NCBI RefSeq assembly: GCF_000003815.2
Contig: NC_049993.1
Span: forward strand, 427,539-491,538
Length of the DNA stretch: 64,000 nt
Reading direction: 5' to 3'
DNA from: Branchiostoma floridae
Taxonomy: Eukaryota; Chordata; Leptocardii; Amphioxiformes; Branchiostomatidae
Positions 11,901-24,474 of the stretch are shown piece by piece. Under the pieces are notes generated by a model. That model ran no database searches and was not told the DNA's origin. It saw nothing but the letters and a program-made list of their open reading frames with translations. The stretch's first letter is position 1. Each line of letters opens with the position of its first letter. The translations under genes were made by a program, and so were the position numbers.

Positions 11901-14900
11901 ATAGATATCCTCGTCTGTCCTTGTCTTTAAACCCTTCAGCGCACGTCATAGTCTCATAAAGGGCCATATATACCGCTCTTTGCCCATGGCTTATGCAACC
12001 AGTGATATAAGATATATCCGATTTCTCCTTGGATTTGTACTCGACATTTACTTGGACGGTAAGTAGATCGTACAGAATCAAAAACACAGCTGCAATACAA
12101 CAAACCATGCAAACCACAAGACATGCAGTTCACTTTGTAGCCACAATTCGTAACTGATATGTTACAATCTAATCACAATATGTAATAGTCACTGGGCAGC
12201 ACTGCACACGCACCATCACTGAGAGTGAGAATGTATGAGATACTATAGATGAAGAAAAATCAATTAAGCATAACGCTGCATATTAATAATATAATAGACA
12301 TATTAATGATATACTACGGATCACTTGACATTATAATGTGCTCCAACATTTTGTTTCCTCAGATCTTCAGCGGCAACAGCGACAACGAAACTATCGTCCA
12401 ACAAAACTTCACCTCGTACATCTACGCCCGGTATATCCTCGTCAACCCGAAAACCTTCTCCGGTGCTCGACGACTGAGGATAGAGCTACTTGGGGTCGAT
12501 GGTGAGTAATAAAAATGGCAATTCTGCTAAAGACTTCTCTGACCGAAATAAAGTTAAAAACAGGATCGATTGTTTAGAACGAGAATCGTCTTCAGCTAGG
12601 TCAAAAATAATCAGATTATGGACCTGTCACTTTTAATGTATTACTAATGACTACTGTTAGCATAATCAGGTCTTTGATTTAGCTTGCATCATCTCAATCA
12701 TTGGTCTTACCCTGACAATAGTGTGTGAGATGTTGGTTAATTATTTTTGGCATATATATTGCACAACGAAGTACATCATCAACAAACATTATAATGTTAA
12801 TGGCATAACGATATCGATACCATCTTCTAGCGCTTCCTACAACAAGCTCCCAGGTCACAACCCCTCCCGTGACAACCAGCTCCACACAAACGACTCCAAT
12901 CGTGACAACAAGCTCGCCGGTAACGACTCCGCTCATCCAGACAACCTCCCCGGTAACAACTCCGCTCATCCCGACAACCTCCCCGGTAACAACTACGGCT
13001 ACGGAAATCCCGACCACCTCCTCGCTAACGACTACAATCGGTCCGATGACATCTCCTGTTACGACTCCAATCGGCACAACAACAAGTCTGACAACGAACC
13101 AGGTAGACACAACCAAACTATCAACATCCTCAACACAACTGCCTCAAACATCGTTTAGTTCTGATGTTCCTACCACTACTCCGTCAGTCGACGCAGAAAC
13201 CACGACAAACCAAGGACAGTCCACCTCCTCCAACATGTTCTCCAGTACGCAAACCCAAACAGCGGCAAGTACCACAGGGTCCAAGACGCCATCTGGCGTG
13301 TACCAGCCCATCGGGGTACAGGACGTTACAATCATCCCAGATGATCTGATGACTGCTTCATCCCAAGTAAGCGGATCCGAGGCGTACAGGGCCCGCTTGA
13401 ACGGTGATGGTGCATGGCAGCCTGCAGGACAAGGTACAAATGAGTTCCTGGCGGTGGATCTACAGTACAATCGTTACATCTTTGGCATCCAGACCCAGGG
13501 ACAGGGAAATGGCTACGTGGAGACCTACAGTGTCATATACCAGGTGGACAACACAACAAATCTAGTTGGGTACTCAGAAGATGGTGGGAGCGCCAAGGTA
13601 AGAGCTACCGTAACAGATTGTAACAACACCCTTATTCTCTCTCGTTCTTCTGTTTTGCGCCACAGGTTAATAGAATGCTATAGCTTAACTTGTTTGCCTA
13701 AAGCTAATATGTTAAGGAACAAGGAAAGGTGCCAATTGATGCATCGGTTCATTCTATTTCGTTCCATTAATTTGTGTTAATGGTGTGTCACTTGCTTTTA
13801 AATGCGGATCATAAACGGAGGCATTTCCCTACAGCTAATAAAGCTTTATATTTCAGAAGATTGTCACGATTGCTTGAGAAAACACAGTTAATGAAGGAAT
13901 CTTGCATACGCTATCGTAAAGAAATTGTACGGCATTCTAATGCAATTGCACAATCACCTAGATAAGTTTTAAAGTGACTAAGTCCGTATGTTTTCTTCAG
14001 ATCTTCAGCGGCAACAGCGACAACGAAACTATCGTCCAACAAAACTTCACCTCGTACATCCACGCCCGGTATATCCTCGTCAACCCGCAAACGTGGTCCG
14101 GCGCTCCACGACTGAGGATAGAGTTACTAGGGGTCGATGGTAAGTTGTAGACCCCACAGAGGCAATAGTGACGATACTAAAAGGAAATTGATTTTATAAG
14201 CTAATGGTACTTTGCTGAAGAATAAGGATACAGGTGGCCTGAAGATGACCGGCTACAGTGCCCTAAGACGAGAAATACTAGGTTCAATTTGCAACAACAT
14301 GACCTTTAGCAAGCCTGCTTAGGTGATAATCTGGCTTGTGGTGCCGACTGATGTTATCATACTCTAGTAGGAAAACTATTTTTCTTAGATAAATCTTATT
14401 GCAGATGAAATTATGTATCTGACATAGAATTCGTTTGCAATCTTCCAGAACTACCAACAACAATCTCCCCTGTAACAACTCCACTAGTCACAACTCTTCC
14501 AACACCCTCTTTAACACAACCACAAAGTACCACAGAGGCTGGGACGTCATCTGGCGTGTACCAACCCATCGGGGTACAGGACGATACAATCATCCCAGAT
14601 GGTCTGATGACTGCTTCATCCCAAGTAAGCGGATCCGAGGCGTACAGGGGCCGCTTGAACGGTGATGGTGCATGGCAGCCTGCAGGACAAGGTACAAATG
14701 AGTTCCTGGCGGTGGATCTACAGTACAATCGTTACATCTTTGGCATCCAGACCCAGGGACAGGGAAATGGCTACGTGGAGACCTACAGTGTCATATACCA
14801 GGTGGACAACACAACAAATCTAGTTGGGTACTCAGAAGATGGTGGGAGCGCCAAGGTGGGTTAAATTCATATGATCATGGTTTATAAACATTATTCCTCT

Positions 14901-17900
14901 CCAATGTGTTCTCTCCCTTCCTTTTAGTTTGGACTACATTGTTAGTAAAATGCCAACTTGTTATAGAATCACGTATTCGCCAAAAACTTGTTTATGATGC
15001 GTTACTGCCCAACCAATTTTACGTGCGGGCACTAAAGGAAGTAACGCATTTAACCACGACCACAAGGATACATTTACAAAATGTACCTGCAGTTCTAACA
15101 ATGGTATCTGAGCATGTTGTCATGCCTGTTCGATAAAATTGGTTGATGAAGGAAACTTGTTGTAGCCTTAGGCCCAATCTAGGCACAATTTTAAAAAAAA
15201 CTGTGTCTAGATCGTGCCTAAGTATGGGAATTGCTCCACAGTGTTTACGTACAATCAGCTTGATAAGTAACAAATACCATTTCTTTCCTCAGATCTTCAG
15301 CGGCAACAATGACAGAGAAACTATCGTCCAACAAAACTTCACCTCGTACATCTACGCCCGGTATATCCTCGTCAACCCGAAAACCTTCTCCGGCGCTCCA
15401 CGACTGAGGATAGAGCTACTTGGAGTGGATGGTAAGTAATGAAAATGACATTTCTGCTACTCCTTTCTCTGACCGAAGTAGAGTGCAGTTCAACTACGGT
15501 TTGGTGTGATAATTGTCTTCAGGTGAAAAAAAAAACACATCATGAATCTGTCAACTAGGCTAGAAAATGTGGTCTTTTTGTTTACTTTAACGTTCACATT
15601 CTTCTACGTTTACATTCTTGTTGCTGTCATACTCGATGATGCGTTCACATGAAAACAGAAAATTAACTCAAAACGCATCATTTATGATGGTAATGGGCAT
15701 ATTTGCAACAGAAAAAAGGCAATTTTAATCATGCACAAATATCAGAGTTGACTTGTTAAGTAAACAATCTTAGTTAGAATTTTAACCATAACCCAGTCTT
15801 GATTATTATCATTATCTATTCGTTCGGCTGGCAATATTCATTCCAAGGAACACTAGTGAAAATACATCATTTGTCATCAGAATCGCTGGTAAACTGGATT
15901 ACTCGTCTTACAGAGCTACCAACGACAAGTTCGCCTGTGACCACGCCGCCGATGACGACAAGCTCCGCGGTGACAACAAGTTCCCCTCTGGTGACGACGC
16001 AAGCAACAACAAGCTCCCCTCTGGTGACGACACAAGCAACAACAAGCTCCCCTCTGGTGACAACGCAAGCAACAACAAGCCCCCTGGTAACAACAACAAA
16101 TCCGTCAACACAAACATTGAGCGTTGAAACGACTTCGGTCATTGAAGAATCCACCGTGATGGAAGAACAAACAACAGATATGTTGACGGCGACTTCAGAA
16201 TCAACGACTGTGGAGACATCAACGGCTTCCATAGCTCCATCGGGAACAACAGTCGAAACCACAACAACAGCCGCATCTACTCCGGAAACTCCAACGGAAG
16301 AACCACAAACATCGGTAGACACATCTACATTACAGACGTCGATGTTTCCAACAGACGCAGGAGCAAGCACTGAGTCACAAACTCAGGGCCAAGTCTTCAC
16401 TAGTCCTTTGTCGATCTCCACTACTTCTACCGATGACATGATAACGAGTACAATAATATCAACACAAGGTCAAGATGTGACGACACAGACACTTTCAACC
16501 ATGGCACAACCCGACACAACAGCTTTGGTAGACGTCACTGTCTATACAACCGTCATCAGTGCTACCGATGGAACGACCACAGAAAAGTTAGAAATGACAA
16601 CATCAGCATCGGATCAGCTTTCGACTCTTATTGAAGTCACAACAGCCGAGATACTTGATCAGTCTACCCCAGTACCGACAGTCTCTGCCACGACGCCCAC
16701 GACGCCAACTTCTTCAACCGCAACATCAGAAGTATCCGTCTCGGCGTCAACTGCTTCAACCGCGGCACCGACAGTCCCTTCCGCTGCACCAACAGTCACA
16801 TCGGCGGCACCAACTGTTTCAACTCCAGCCCCAGCAGTCTCCACGTCGATTCCAACCAGTGTTGTAGCGTCCACAGCGACACAAGTTGCGACAACAATCA
16901 AACCAACCCAGGAATTTGTTGTTGTAATCCAGTCCCTCGGACTATCGGACGAAACCATTATCTCAAACGATCAGATATCCGCCTCATCGTCTATAGAGGG
17001 ATTTGAAAGTTTCGAAGGTAGACTGAACAACGAAGGTGCATGGCAGTTTAATGCCAGTGATCCAAGTCCATTTTTACAAGTAGACCTGGGAAGTGTAACT
17101 ACGGTGACCACTATTCAGACTCAAGGTTACACAGATGGGTTCGTCTTCTCATACACACTGGCTTACCAACAAGTTACCCAGACGGGAAGAAGAAGACGGC
17201 AGGTGAACTTTGTCGACTACATGGAAAATGGAACAGTCAGGGTAATCTTTTCATTTCTATAAGGTTATTTAGTTAGCTTTCAATACATAGATTTTACATC
17301 ACTATCAGGTCATTTATGGAAGTGTATATGTAATTATCATCATTGTTTGAAACATTGCAGTATCAAAGGGTGTCCTATTTTTCAGATATCTTTCTCCACA
17401 CGGACTTTTCATTTGAAGTAAACGTATCTGCTAGTTCTTCTTCTTGCATACGAACTATGGTTTCATATATAATTTGCATAATTTCCACGTTCTGGACCAG
17501 TGAATACCAAAGGAGCCATTCATATGCCAATATAATACCCCTCGGGCCCATGGCGACTTTTCAAGCATTCATCCGTAACAAAATAAATGTCCATGTGTAT
17601 TGACTATGATGTTTTTCCTCAGGTATTTGAAGGAAATAATGACGGTAACACAGTCGTCGAGCAAAATCTCACCACGCCCATCGTGACACAGAGTCTCAGG
17701 ATCAAACCGACAAACTTCTCCGAAACCCCGCAACTGAGGGTCGGACTGATAGGGGGTAAGTATCACTTCGCTATGAGAAGAATGTTCGTTCTGCATAGAA
17801 TTCAACTTGATTTCGATGATGTATTTGGTCCTTATTTGCGATGAACCTCTGACGAAAGCGTATATGACAAATGCTCTCACCGTTTAAGATCACTTTGTGA

Positions 17901-20900
17901 AAGATCGTTGATCGTTGATGTTTCTACTCATACGATGGTTCTTTTGCGTCCACAGAGGTATCCGTACCGATTACAGTGACAACAGGAGCAGCGCCAACCA
18001 CCACAGTTGAACAGACCATCATCACCACGAGAGGGCTGGCGGACTGGCAGCTGTACGCCATAGTCGGGGGGTCATCTGCAGGAGCCGTGCTGCTTCTGAT
18101 GGCAATCATCGGGCTGAGTGTGGCCAGGTCCAGGAAAACTAAGAAAAGGTATGATGATGTTGAACGCATGGTGCAAGTTACTCGTAACATCTGGCAGGCA
18201 AACACTGTCGACTTGTTTTGCAGTTGTCTTTCTGAAAATAGAAAAGCATGTGAATTGAATAATTTACCCATAAAAGATCATTTCTTGGGGGGGGGGGGGG
18301 TACACAGACAAAAATCCCTTGTCGCAAATGTTAATTGTATTGAGATAACATTACAGGTGGAGGTATGGGATCTTCTGGGGTGGCCTTTATTGTCATCGTT
18401 GTAGTTGAAATATGAAAGTGAGCTATTCAACAAAATTTATAGATATTCGGCACTTACACCTAAGGAATGATCGTTAAACTTTATAATGTTAAAAAAACAA
18501 TTAATGTTTCTAAAAATGTGATGGATCATTTGACTGATGACTCGCCCAATTCCAGGTTTACTGTCTTGCTTGCATGCAGGCTAAATTGATAGAGGGTAAC
18601 TAACAATAAAATAAAATCATTCAACGGTAATGCACGCAGTTATCTAAACGTTTAACGATTGGAATCGGATTGCGAATTGGCAATGTCGTATTAAAAGGAG
18701 AATGTACAGTAAATAGAAATCATCTTTGTGATGATATTGATCTGCGATTTGGTAGTAGGCCGTAGTACTAGTAGTACTAACTATAGCTAGATGACTAACA
18801 AAACGGAAGCTACTAACCCAGTATGGCCTAAGGTGAAGGTAGCTCTAGTTTGCATGAGGGAAACGCATGTTATGTTTCCCTGCAGCAGATCCGCACGCTT
18901 CACTAAAGGTCACTCCGCTTGGAGCAACGTAGATGCAAGGTAGGAAAGCACTGTTGTTCCGCCCAGACATGTCTGCAGTCTCGGTACCTTCTCAAATTCA
19001 CTTTTGCTAAATAACAAATCATGACCTTGTGAGAAGGGGCCAGCTGTTGTGAAATCAACTCTAAGATTCATGTAATACTATGTGATTGCCTTTTAAATGC
19101 TGCCTTGATGACATTAATCGATGGTGATGATGCGAATGGTGCAGTGTTATGACAGATGTACACGTTATCTGGTGGATGTTCATATCAGGTGCTATGTGTG
19201 GTACATTTTGTCGTGTAGTGTAGTTACAATGGAATTATGATATTATGATACTGACTGTCTCAGACAACACTTGGGCACGCTTTACACACCATTTTCGAAG
19301 TTGCCTTAATTTGTACGGAAATGAATGTATGATTTAACCTAAAAGTATGTAGAAAAAACCTTATTGCTATTCAAGTATCGTTTTCCCCGAGTGGACTTGG
19401 ATCACCCCCAGAGACTCAAGTCTTCTCCAGTCCCCCAGCGTGTCATGTGTGTAAAGCCGCAGAGTACTATTCGACTCGGAATGAACTCGCCATTTTTGTA
19501 AACATTTTGTGTACGTTGGGCAACTGTTGCGACAAAGTTTTTCCGACAATGTCAATGTTTCGTTTAGACACAACCGTTAGCGTATGTGATCGACCAAATT
19601 GCAAGCATGCCCTTCTGATGTGCACTAAAAGTTATCCTAACTTCGATAGATCGATCTGTTCCGGCGTCCCATCTTATGATGTGTTCCTGGATAACGAGGT
19701 TCTATATTCATAACCAGGATCCAACTACATGCATTCCAAACTCCAGCTAAGAATACGGTTTGGGCACGCATTCTGTACGTTTGGGACCTCCGAAACGTCG
19801 GCTGCACATAGATGCTGGATGTGAATAACGAATCTTGTTCTCCAGTTGTTTTCCAACCTTATGACGTTAAGATTCACGGGTATGAACTGTTGATTCTCCC
19901 TAGTGTGCTGATGACACGCCTGATGACATTATACCATTTTGTTTCAGAAACATATCTACATCCGGCTCGATACCGACGGAAAGTTACAAGTGAGTAGACA
20001 CCCCCCCCTGCGAAATAGCCTAATATATGTAATTAGTTCTTCATTTGCATGATTGATACCTAACAAATTCCTTCCGTTAATTCCTTTCTCAGTCACTTGT
20101 TCAATCAATCAATTAAAGAGGGTCCTACATGTATCATGAAATGCATCGGATGTATAAATTTCCTCATCGTTGATCCAGATTTGCATTTGATTACTGTAAA
20201 TGCAGAAATGTTCGCGGTGGATTAATGTTTGCGGTTTTCGCGGTGACCACTTCACCGCGAACTTAAAACTACCGCGACTATTTTTCTATTGTGGCATTAG
20301 ACTGCAGTCTATGATGTTACCGCGAAATTAAATCCACCGCGAAAAGTCCTTTTTCCTGCTACCGCGAAATTAAATCCCCGCGAACTTAAATGCATTTACA
20401 GTATTACGTCATTACTCAAACTACGTACATCTGAAAAATCATAAAGATTCGTTAACCCCTTTTTCAGTTATTCTTCCTTCAAAATCAACAAAATCGGTCC
20501 CTGTAGTTTTATAAAAGGACAACTAGCTACAGGTTCACAATCTACATCACTGCATTAAGAGCTATCTACCACTCAAAAATAAGGACCTATCAGCACCAAA
20601 AGTTTCATTGTAGTACAGTAGAAAGCCATTACGAAGCCCATTATAGAACGTGACCTTCGTTTTCTAACGCCTACTCACCTACCAAATATCTTAAGATTTG
20701 ACAACTCTCATAATGCAATGATAGGCACGATTAGACCTACTGTATTGTAGTATGAAACACGTATTAGACATTTACGTATGTTACTGTATATTGTTTGATT
20801 TATAGATTTGATTTGTAGATAATATTAGACCATACAAAAGTCTCAGTACTTTTGTTGTGTCAATAAGCTCCCATTTATAGCTTCTCAAGTTACGCTGTAT

Positions 20901-22234
20901 GTCTACAAACAGAAACACACACACATGTTATCTAAACACTCAGAACAGAAACCAAAGCAAAACATACAAGATTACATTTTTCTAAGTGTCTTACACCATA
21001 CATTGATACAGATGACCAATTTCTAGATTTCTAGAAACTAAACTTAACCATTTGCTCACATACTGTTTGTATGTTCCACACAGAATCCCCCGAGCCAGGT
21101 CCAGCTACAAGCCGCGTGATGAGACGTACAGCAGTGTACACTATAATGACGCTTACAGGTATGTCCTCATTTCTACTTCAACTACTTGTATGTCATCTGC
21201 TATCATTAATGTGATTCCTATCTTCGGATGATATATAATATTTCAAAATAAAGCACATTCTGGTTAATAAGCGACGATAATTCAGTCACATATAGCCAAT
21301 TTTCCTCGTCTATCAAGCCGTAATTCAATCAGAGTGCATACATCTTCAATCACAATCCCACTCTTGTGATTTTTACTGTTCTGTCATACTTCCATGATAC
21401 TGAGAAATAACGTGAACCGGTAAGGCTGCTGTTTGCACACGTGCTTTCCTAATGGTGTTGGTTGAGCATTGGTTACTCTGCACCACAAAGTCCACAGCAG
21501 CTAATGTCGTCAGCAGCAATGTAAATACCACCTGCTCATAATTTCAAATACGTGTGGTTCGCAAGGTACCTTGCACATGACAGTCATTCCTACTGGCTTT
21601 TCGGTATCGTTTCAGTACCTTTTCCTCATCTTTATAAATAACACGAATGACAATGTAGTTTCGGTGAAGTCTTCTTTCTCCTTGTTACCATTGTTTGTCA
21701 TGTCTATTTTACCTTTTATATTCTATACTAGGTCATGGAGAGGGTATTTGATAATATTTGTAGTACATTCATTACAATTATTTTGAATATTTAAAAAGTA
21801 ATGAAATAATAGATATACAGAAAATACTTAGAAAATAAAATAAAAACTTCCAAAATATCTGCAAAGTATCAAATCTCTTATATTACTGTAATTACAAAAG
21901 AATTGAAAGCATTTACAAATGATGACAATGGCATCCCTCTGACTCGGAATAGACACTTCATTACGTCATTTAAGAAACATTCATGTTGATAGTGTTACTT
22001 ACAGAGCGCTTTCTATCATGCTCTTCCCTGTCTGGCTCTAAAACATTTCTTCCTGGAGGAGGTATAAAGTAACACCTTTGTTGATGTTATTTATTCCTAA
22101 GGTCTGATGACGAAAGTCTTCCACCCCACATCGATGATACCAAGTCACCTGTGGTTGGTCACAACGGCGACTACGCCTCTCACGCAGTGATGATTGACAC
22201 CCGGGCACCGGGAGGCACAAAACTGCAGTACTGA
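8420..22234 (+). CDS. Copy B: mucin-like multi-F5/8C membrane protein, 5' partial
   Basis: Sixteen exons are seen: 8420-8456 (cut by the gap), 8860-8998, 9774-10180, 10644-10782, 11112-11878, 12363-12501, 12831-13597, 14001-14139, 14449-14855, 15293-15431, 15914-17241, 17623-17755, 17956-18148, 19948-19989, 21084-21158 and 22102-22234 (TGA). All phases agree and about 1,660 residues are visible. There are six F5/8C modules, each a phase 1-1 exon pair, spaced by Thr/Ser/Pro linkers of different length, then a transmembrane helix and a tail ending KLQY. The domain core (QPIGVQD, GRLNGDGAW, FLAVDLQYNRYIFGIQTQG, GYVETY) is nearly identical between modules, which implies recent duplication or gene conversion. 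Cysteine is absent from all visible exons. Signal peptide and first exons are not present. A cell-surface adhesion or recognition role is inferred from the architecture only. Confidence 0.85.
9774..10782 (+). other. F5/8C module B2
   Basis: Exon pair 9774-10180 (407 bases, short linker) and 10644-10782 (139 bases). The linker resembles those of A1 and B5. The intron and 3' flank are almost identical to those of B3. Confidence 0.85.
10181..12830 (+). repeat. Near-identical intron-exon-intron duplication within the module array
   Basis: The stretch from about 10181 to 11111 recurs almost base for base at 11879-12830, including the intron, the 139-base exon and the following intron. The second unit has a small extra segment near 12296-12332. 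Identity of introns as well as exons shows duplication or conversion younger than the divergence of copies A and B. Confidence 0.85.
11112..12501 (+). other. F5/8C module B3 with long Thr-rich linker
   Basis: Exon pair 11112-11878 (767 bases) and 12363-12501. The linker has repeated SSPVTTP and SSTQTTP units. The exon has the same length as B4, but the internal repeat units are arranged differently. Confidence 0.85.
12831..14139 (+). other. F5/8C module B4 with long Thr-rich linker
   Basis: Exon pair 12831-13597 (767 bases) and 14001-14139. The upstream intron and the linker exon are nearly identical to those of B3, while its own middle intron resembles that of B1. The array therefore looks shuffled by unequal exchange. 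Confidence 0.85.
14449..15431 (+). other. F5/8C module B5, counterpart of A1
   Basis: Exon pair 14449-14855 and 15293-15431. It is the positional equivalent of module A1 within the larger duplication that begins at 14235. Confidence 0.85.
15914..17755 (+). other. Module B6: long mucin-like exon plus membrane-proximal F5/8C domain
   Basis: Exon 15914-17241 (442 full codons) and exon 17623-17755. It is the counterpart of A2, with fewer codons in the O-glycosylation linker and a different repeat (TTSSPLVTTQA, three copies near 15975-16080). The GRRRRQV site is conserved. Confidence 0.85.
17956..18148 (+). other. Transmembrane exon, copy B
   Basis: Same length and phase as the copy A exon at 3893-4085. 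It differs by one residue in the stalk (E for G before QTIITT). Hydrophobic helix followed by ARSRKTKKR. Confidence 0.85.
20194..20401. mobile_element. 208-bp MITE with CTGTAAATGCA ends and TA target duplication
   Basis: The inverted ends CTGTAAATGCA and TGCATTTACAG are flanked on both sides by TA. The interior is rich in CGCGGT and ACCGCGAA motifs. The aligned position in copy A (near 6149) has no insertion, so this is a clean filled/empty site pair. TA duplication suggests mobilisation by a Tc1/mariner-type transposase (inference). Confidence 0.85.
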
Positions 22235-22572
22235 GCTGCCAATCATTCGCCTGGAGTTTCAAACTTGTCCAAAATCTGCAGTATAGTCGTTACATGATTC
22301 TGTTATTAGAAATTGACTTTATTTGGATACATAATTAGCTTGACATTACGGATTGTTACAGTGGTTTATGACAATTATGTACAAATGTATGTAGATTTCT
22401 GTTTCATGCAATTCGATATGCCTTTCAATTGTTGTGCTTATCTTTAGTATAAAGCATATCCCAGCAGCCTCTGGTATGTATCATCCTCCTAATATAACAT
22501 GCTGCTGTTAATCCAATGAAATGTCTCCGGAGAATGAATACTGTAGGAGACTGTTACCTCTGCTGACGACAA

Positions 22573-23754
22573 TGCGATATGTCAGGACAGATGATTTGAA
22601 AACTAGTTTATGAAGCCAACCTATAGTGTCAATAATGTGAACAATCAAAGATAACGTTTGAGACGTTTACAAGTTGATCGCCCGGGCGGCGATGTCATCC
22701 CTAGTCTTTGGCAGGGATTGGTTTATATACCTCGATATTTGCAAACAGCACATTAAACATAAGGGTAACAGGGATATTGTTTATATTTTCTCTACTATAT
22801 TTTCGTAGATACTGTATGTATTAACTTCATGAGAACTTCATGAGGGCTATGAGTACTTTCTTGTGCAAATATGTTTAGAAAGTTTTCTTTACCTTTTTAC
22901 CATTTTCACATGTTTGTACGTCAATGAATGGTATGTGTCCGCAGTCAAGTTTCGTAATGGCGGCAGTATGCAAACAAATTATGTTGCGGAAGAAATAGCA
23001 TTATCTGTGTTTTTCTGCTTTCTGTGCTTTTAGATCTATGATATTTACATTTGCTGCAAAATAGCTGGTAGTGCTTTTGTCAATTACTACAAAGGGTCAA
23101 GAGGTGCTTGAAGAATTAGATATGGTCTAGGATTAGGAATCAACTGCACTGTGTATTTATGTTCAGAAATAAAAGACTAGAGCCTTATTTCTGTCCGAGA
23201 CAGCTTTATCAAACCGTTCCGAAGTCTCATTGTCTTCAGAGGTTTGCTTTTGTTGTGTTAGTAGCGGAAGCATTATACCAGAGTCGTTATATAGTCTGAA
23301 TAAACTGTGATAGGGATTGAACATGTTCGATTCAATTCTTCCTCGTCGTAAGGTTTCCTATCCCCAATATCTGACTTAACTGATGACGTCTCATTGTCTG
23401 TTCTGATACCTCGGATCTCCCGTTTTCAACAGTACTCCTCCCGTTGTCAAAGACTGTAACCATCAGAAATTTTGATTCGAGAGTAAAGTAAACCTCCGTT
23501 TTTAATCTGTTATTTTACGTTAAAAACGTTTTAATTGATTTTTTGCCACTTTTAGACCAAGACTATATATATTTGGCCTGCCTTGACCTTGTATGATAAC
23601 AAAATGACCTGATATTTGACCGTATGACGGGTCTTCCTGGATCATTAGCAGTTTTGTTACGATAATTGTATTAGGTTACGCATATTTACATGTTACAAAG
23701 AGTTTACTCAATAGTAGATTAGTTGCAGCAGTAATTATTGGCTTGTACAGATTT
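22573..23754. other. Probable 3' UTR and intergenic spacer
   Basis: No supported exon, RNA gene or mobile element was found. The first part probably belongs to the copy B 3' UTR. Confidence 0.5.
23168..23173 (+). promoter_or_regulatory. Candidate polyadenylation signal after copy B
   Basis: An AATAAA lies about 930 bases after the copy B stop codon, in AT-rich sequence with no competing gene. It is a plausible 3' end for the membrane-protein transcript. This rests on the motif only. Confidence 0.35.
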
Positions 23755-24285
23755 TTAAAGGGGCATTCCACTCCAGACGGGACTTTTTCCGATAGATATT
23801 AATTGTAGAAGTGACAAATGTATGCTATGTACCATGATACGAAAGAGAACCCATTAGCCCCACGCGCATCAAAAAGCATTCAGTCTTCTACAAAACTCCC
23901 CAAGTACCCTCTAATTAAATTAAGTCAATCTCAGCCTACGGCTGAATACAATGTGCCTGATACAAAGATACAAAGCTAATTTCAGGGGCGCTAAGAAAAC
24001 ACGTCTAGATATGTGTTTTTTGATATCTTGTGAACAATTGACCTTCTTGGTGTCCTTAGCGCCCCTCATTTATGCCGAAAATATTCACGATAAAGGAAGT
24101 ATCTACACGTATAGGGAATACATGGGTAGGGTCTGCATGGGTTTAGTGAGTGTCATATTGTTTTACAAACACACGTTGCGTAATTCGCCAAGTGGAATTC
24201 TGCAAAAGGTTGGCTGATCATGTATTCATTGATACATTATCAATTGGAAAATAACACTCCCTTCTGGAGTGGAATGCCCCTTTAA
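23755..24285. mobile_element. piggyBac-type MITE, copy 1 (TTAA target site)
   Basis: A 523-bp element (23759-24281) has long inverted ends (AGGGGCATTCCACTCCA and its complement) and TTAA on each side, the target duplication of piggyBac elements. No transposase is encoded. A related copy lies at 50724-51256. Confidence 0.8.
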
Positions 24286-24296
24286 ACAGATTGTCA

Positions 24297-24470
24297 CAGA
24301 TCGTCCCTCGGATAGGACGTTAAATGGAGGTCCCGTGTTTGACGAGCCACACATTGAACACGTACAAGAACCCACCACACGTATCGAAAAGAGTAGGGGT
24401 CCTTCCAGGTATGAGTGCATCAAATAGATCTGTCCGGACATGCAGATTTTTACCGTTCAGTACAAACATG
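24297..24470 (+). mobile_element. SINE-like repeat with conserved core, copy 1
   Basis: It contains GTCCCTCGGATAGGA, then an ATGGAGG block, then a CCCACCACAC block and GGGGTCCTTC, in the same order as at about 41130-41230. The shared block order with drifted spacers suggests a SINE central domain. The tRNA-like head seems missing here. Confidence 0.5.
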
Positions 24471-24474
24471 TACA

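Larger units (their letters stand above)
14235..22572 (+). repeat. Segmental duplicate (copy B side), matching 1-8319
   Basis: Collinear with the window start. Exon lengths match, apart from the long linker exon and one codon in the first module exon. Intronic indels and substitutions are frequent enough to suggest either an ancient tandem duplication or two divergent haplotypes. Confidence 0.9.
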
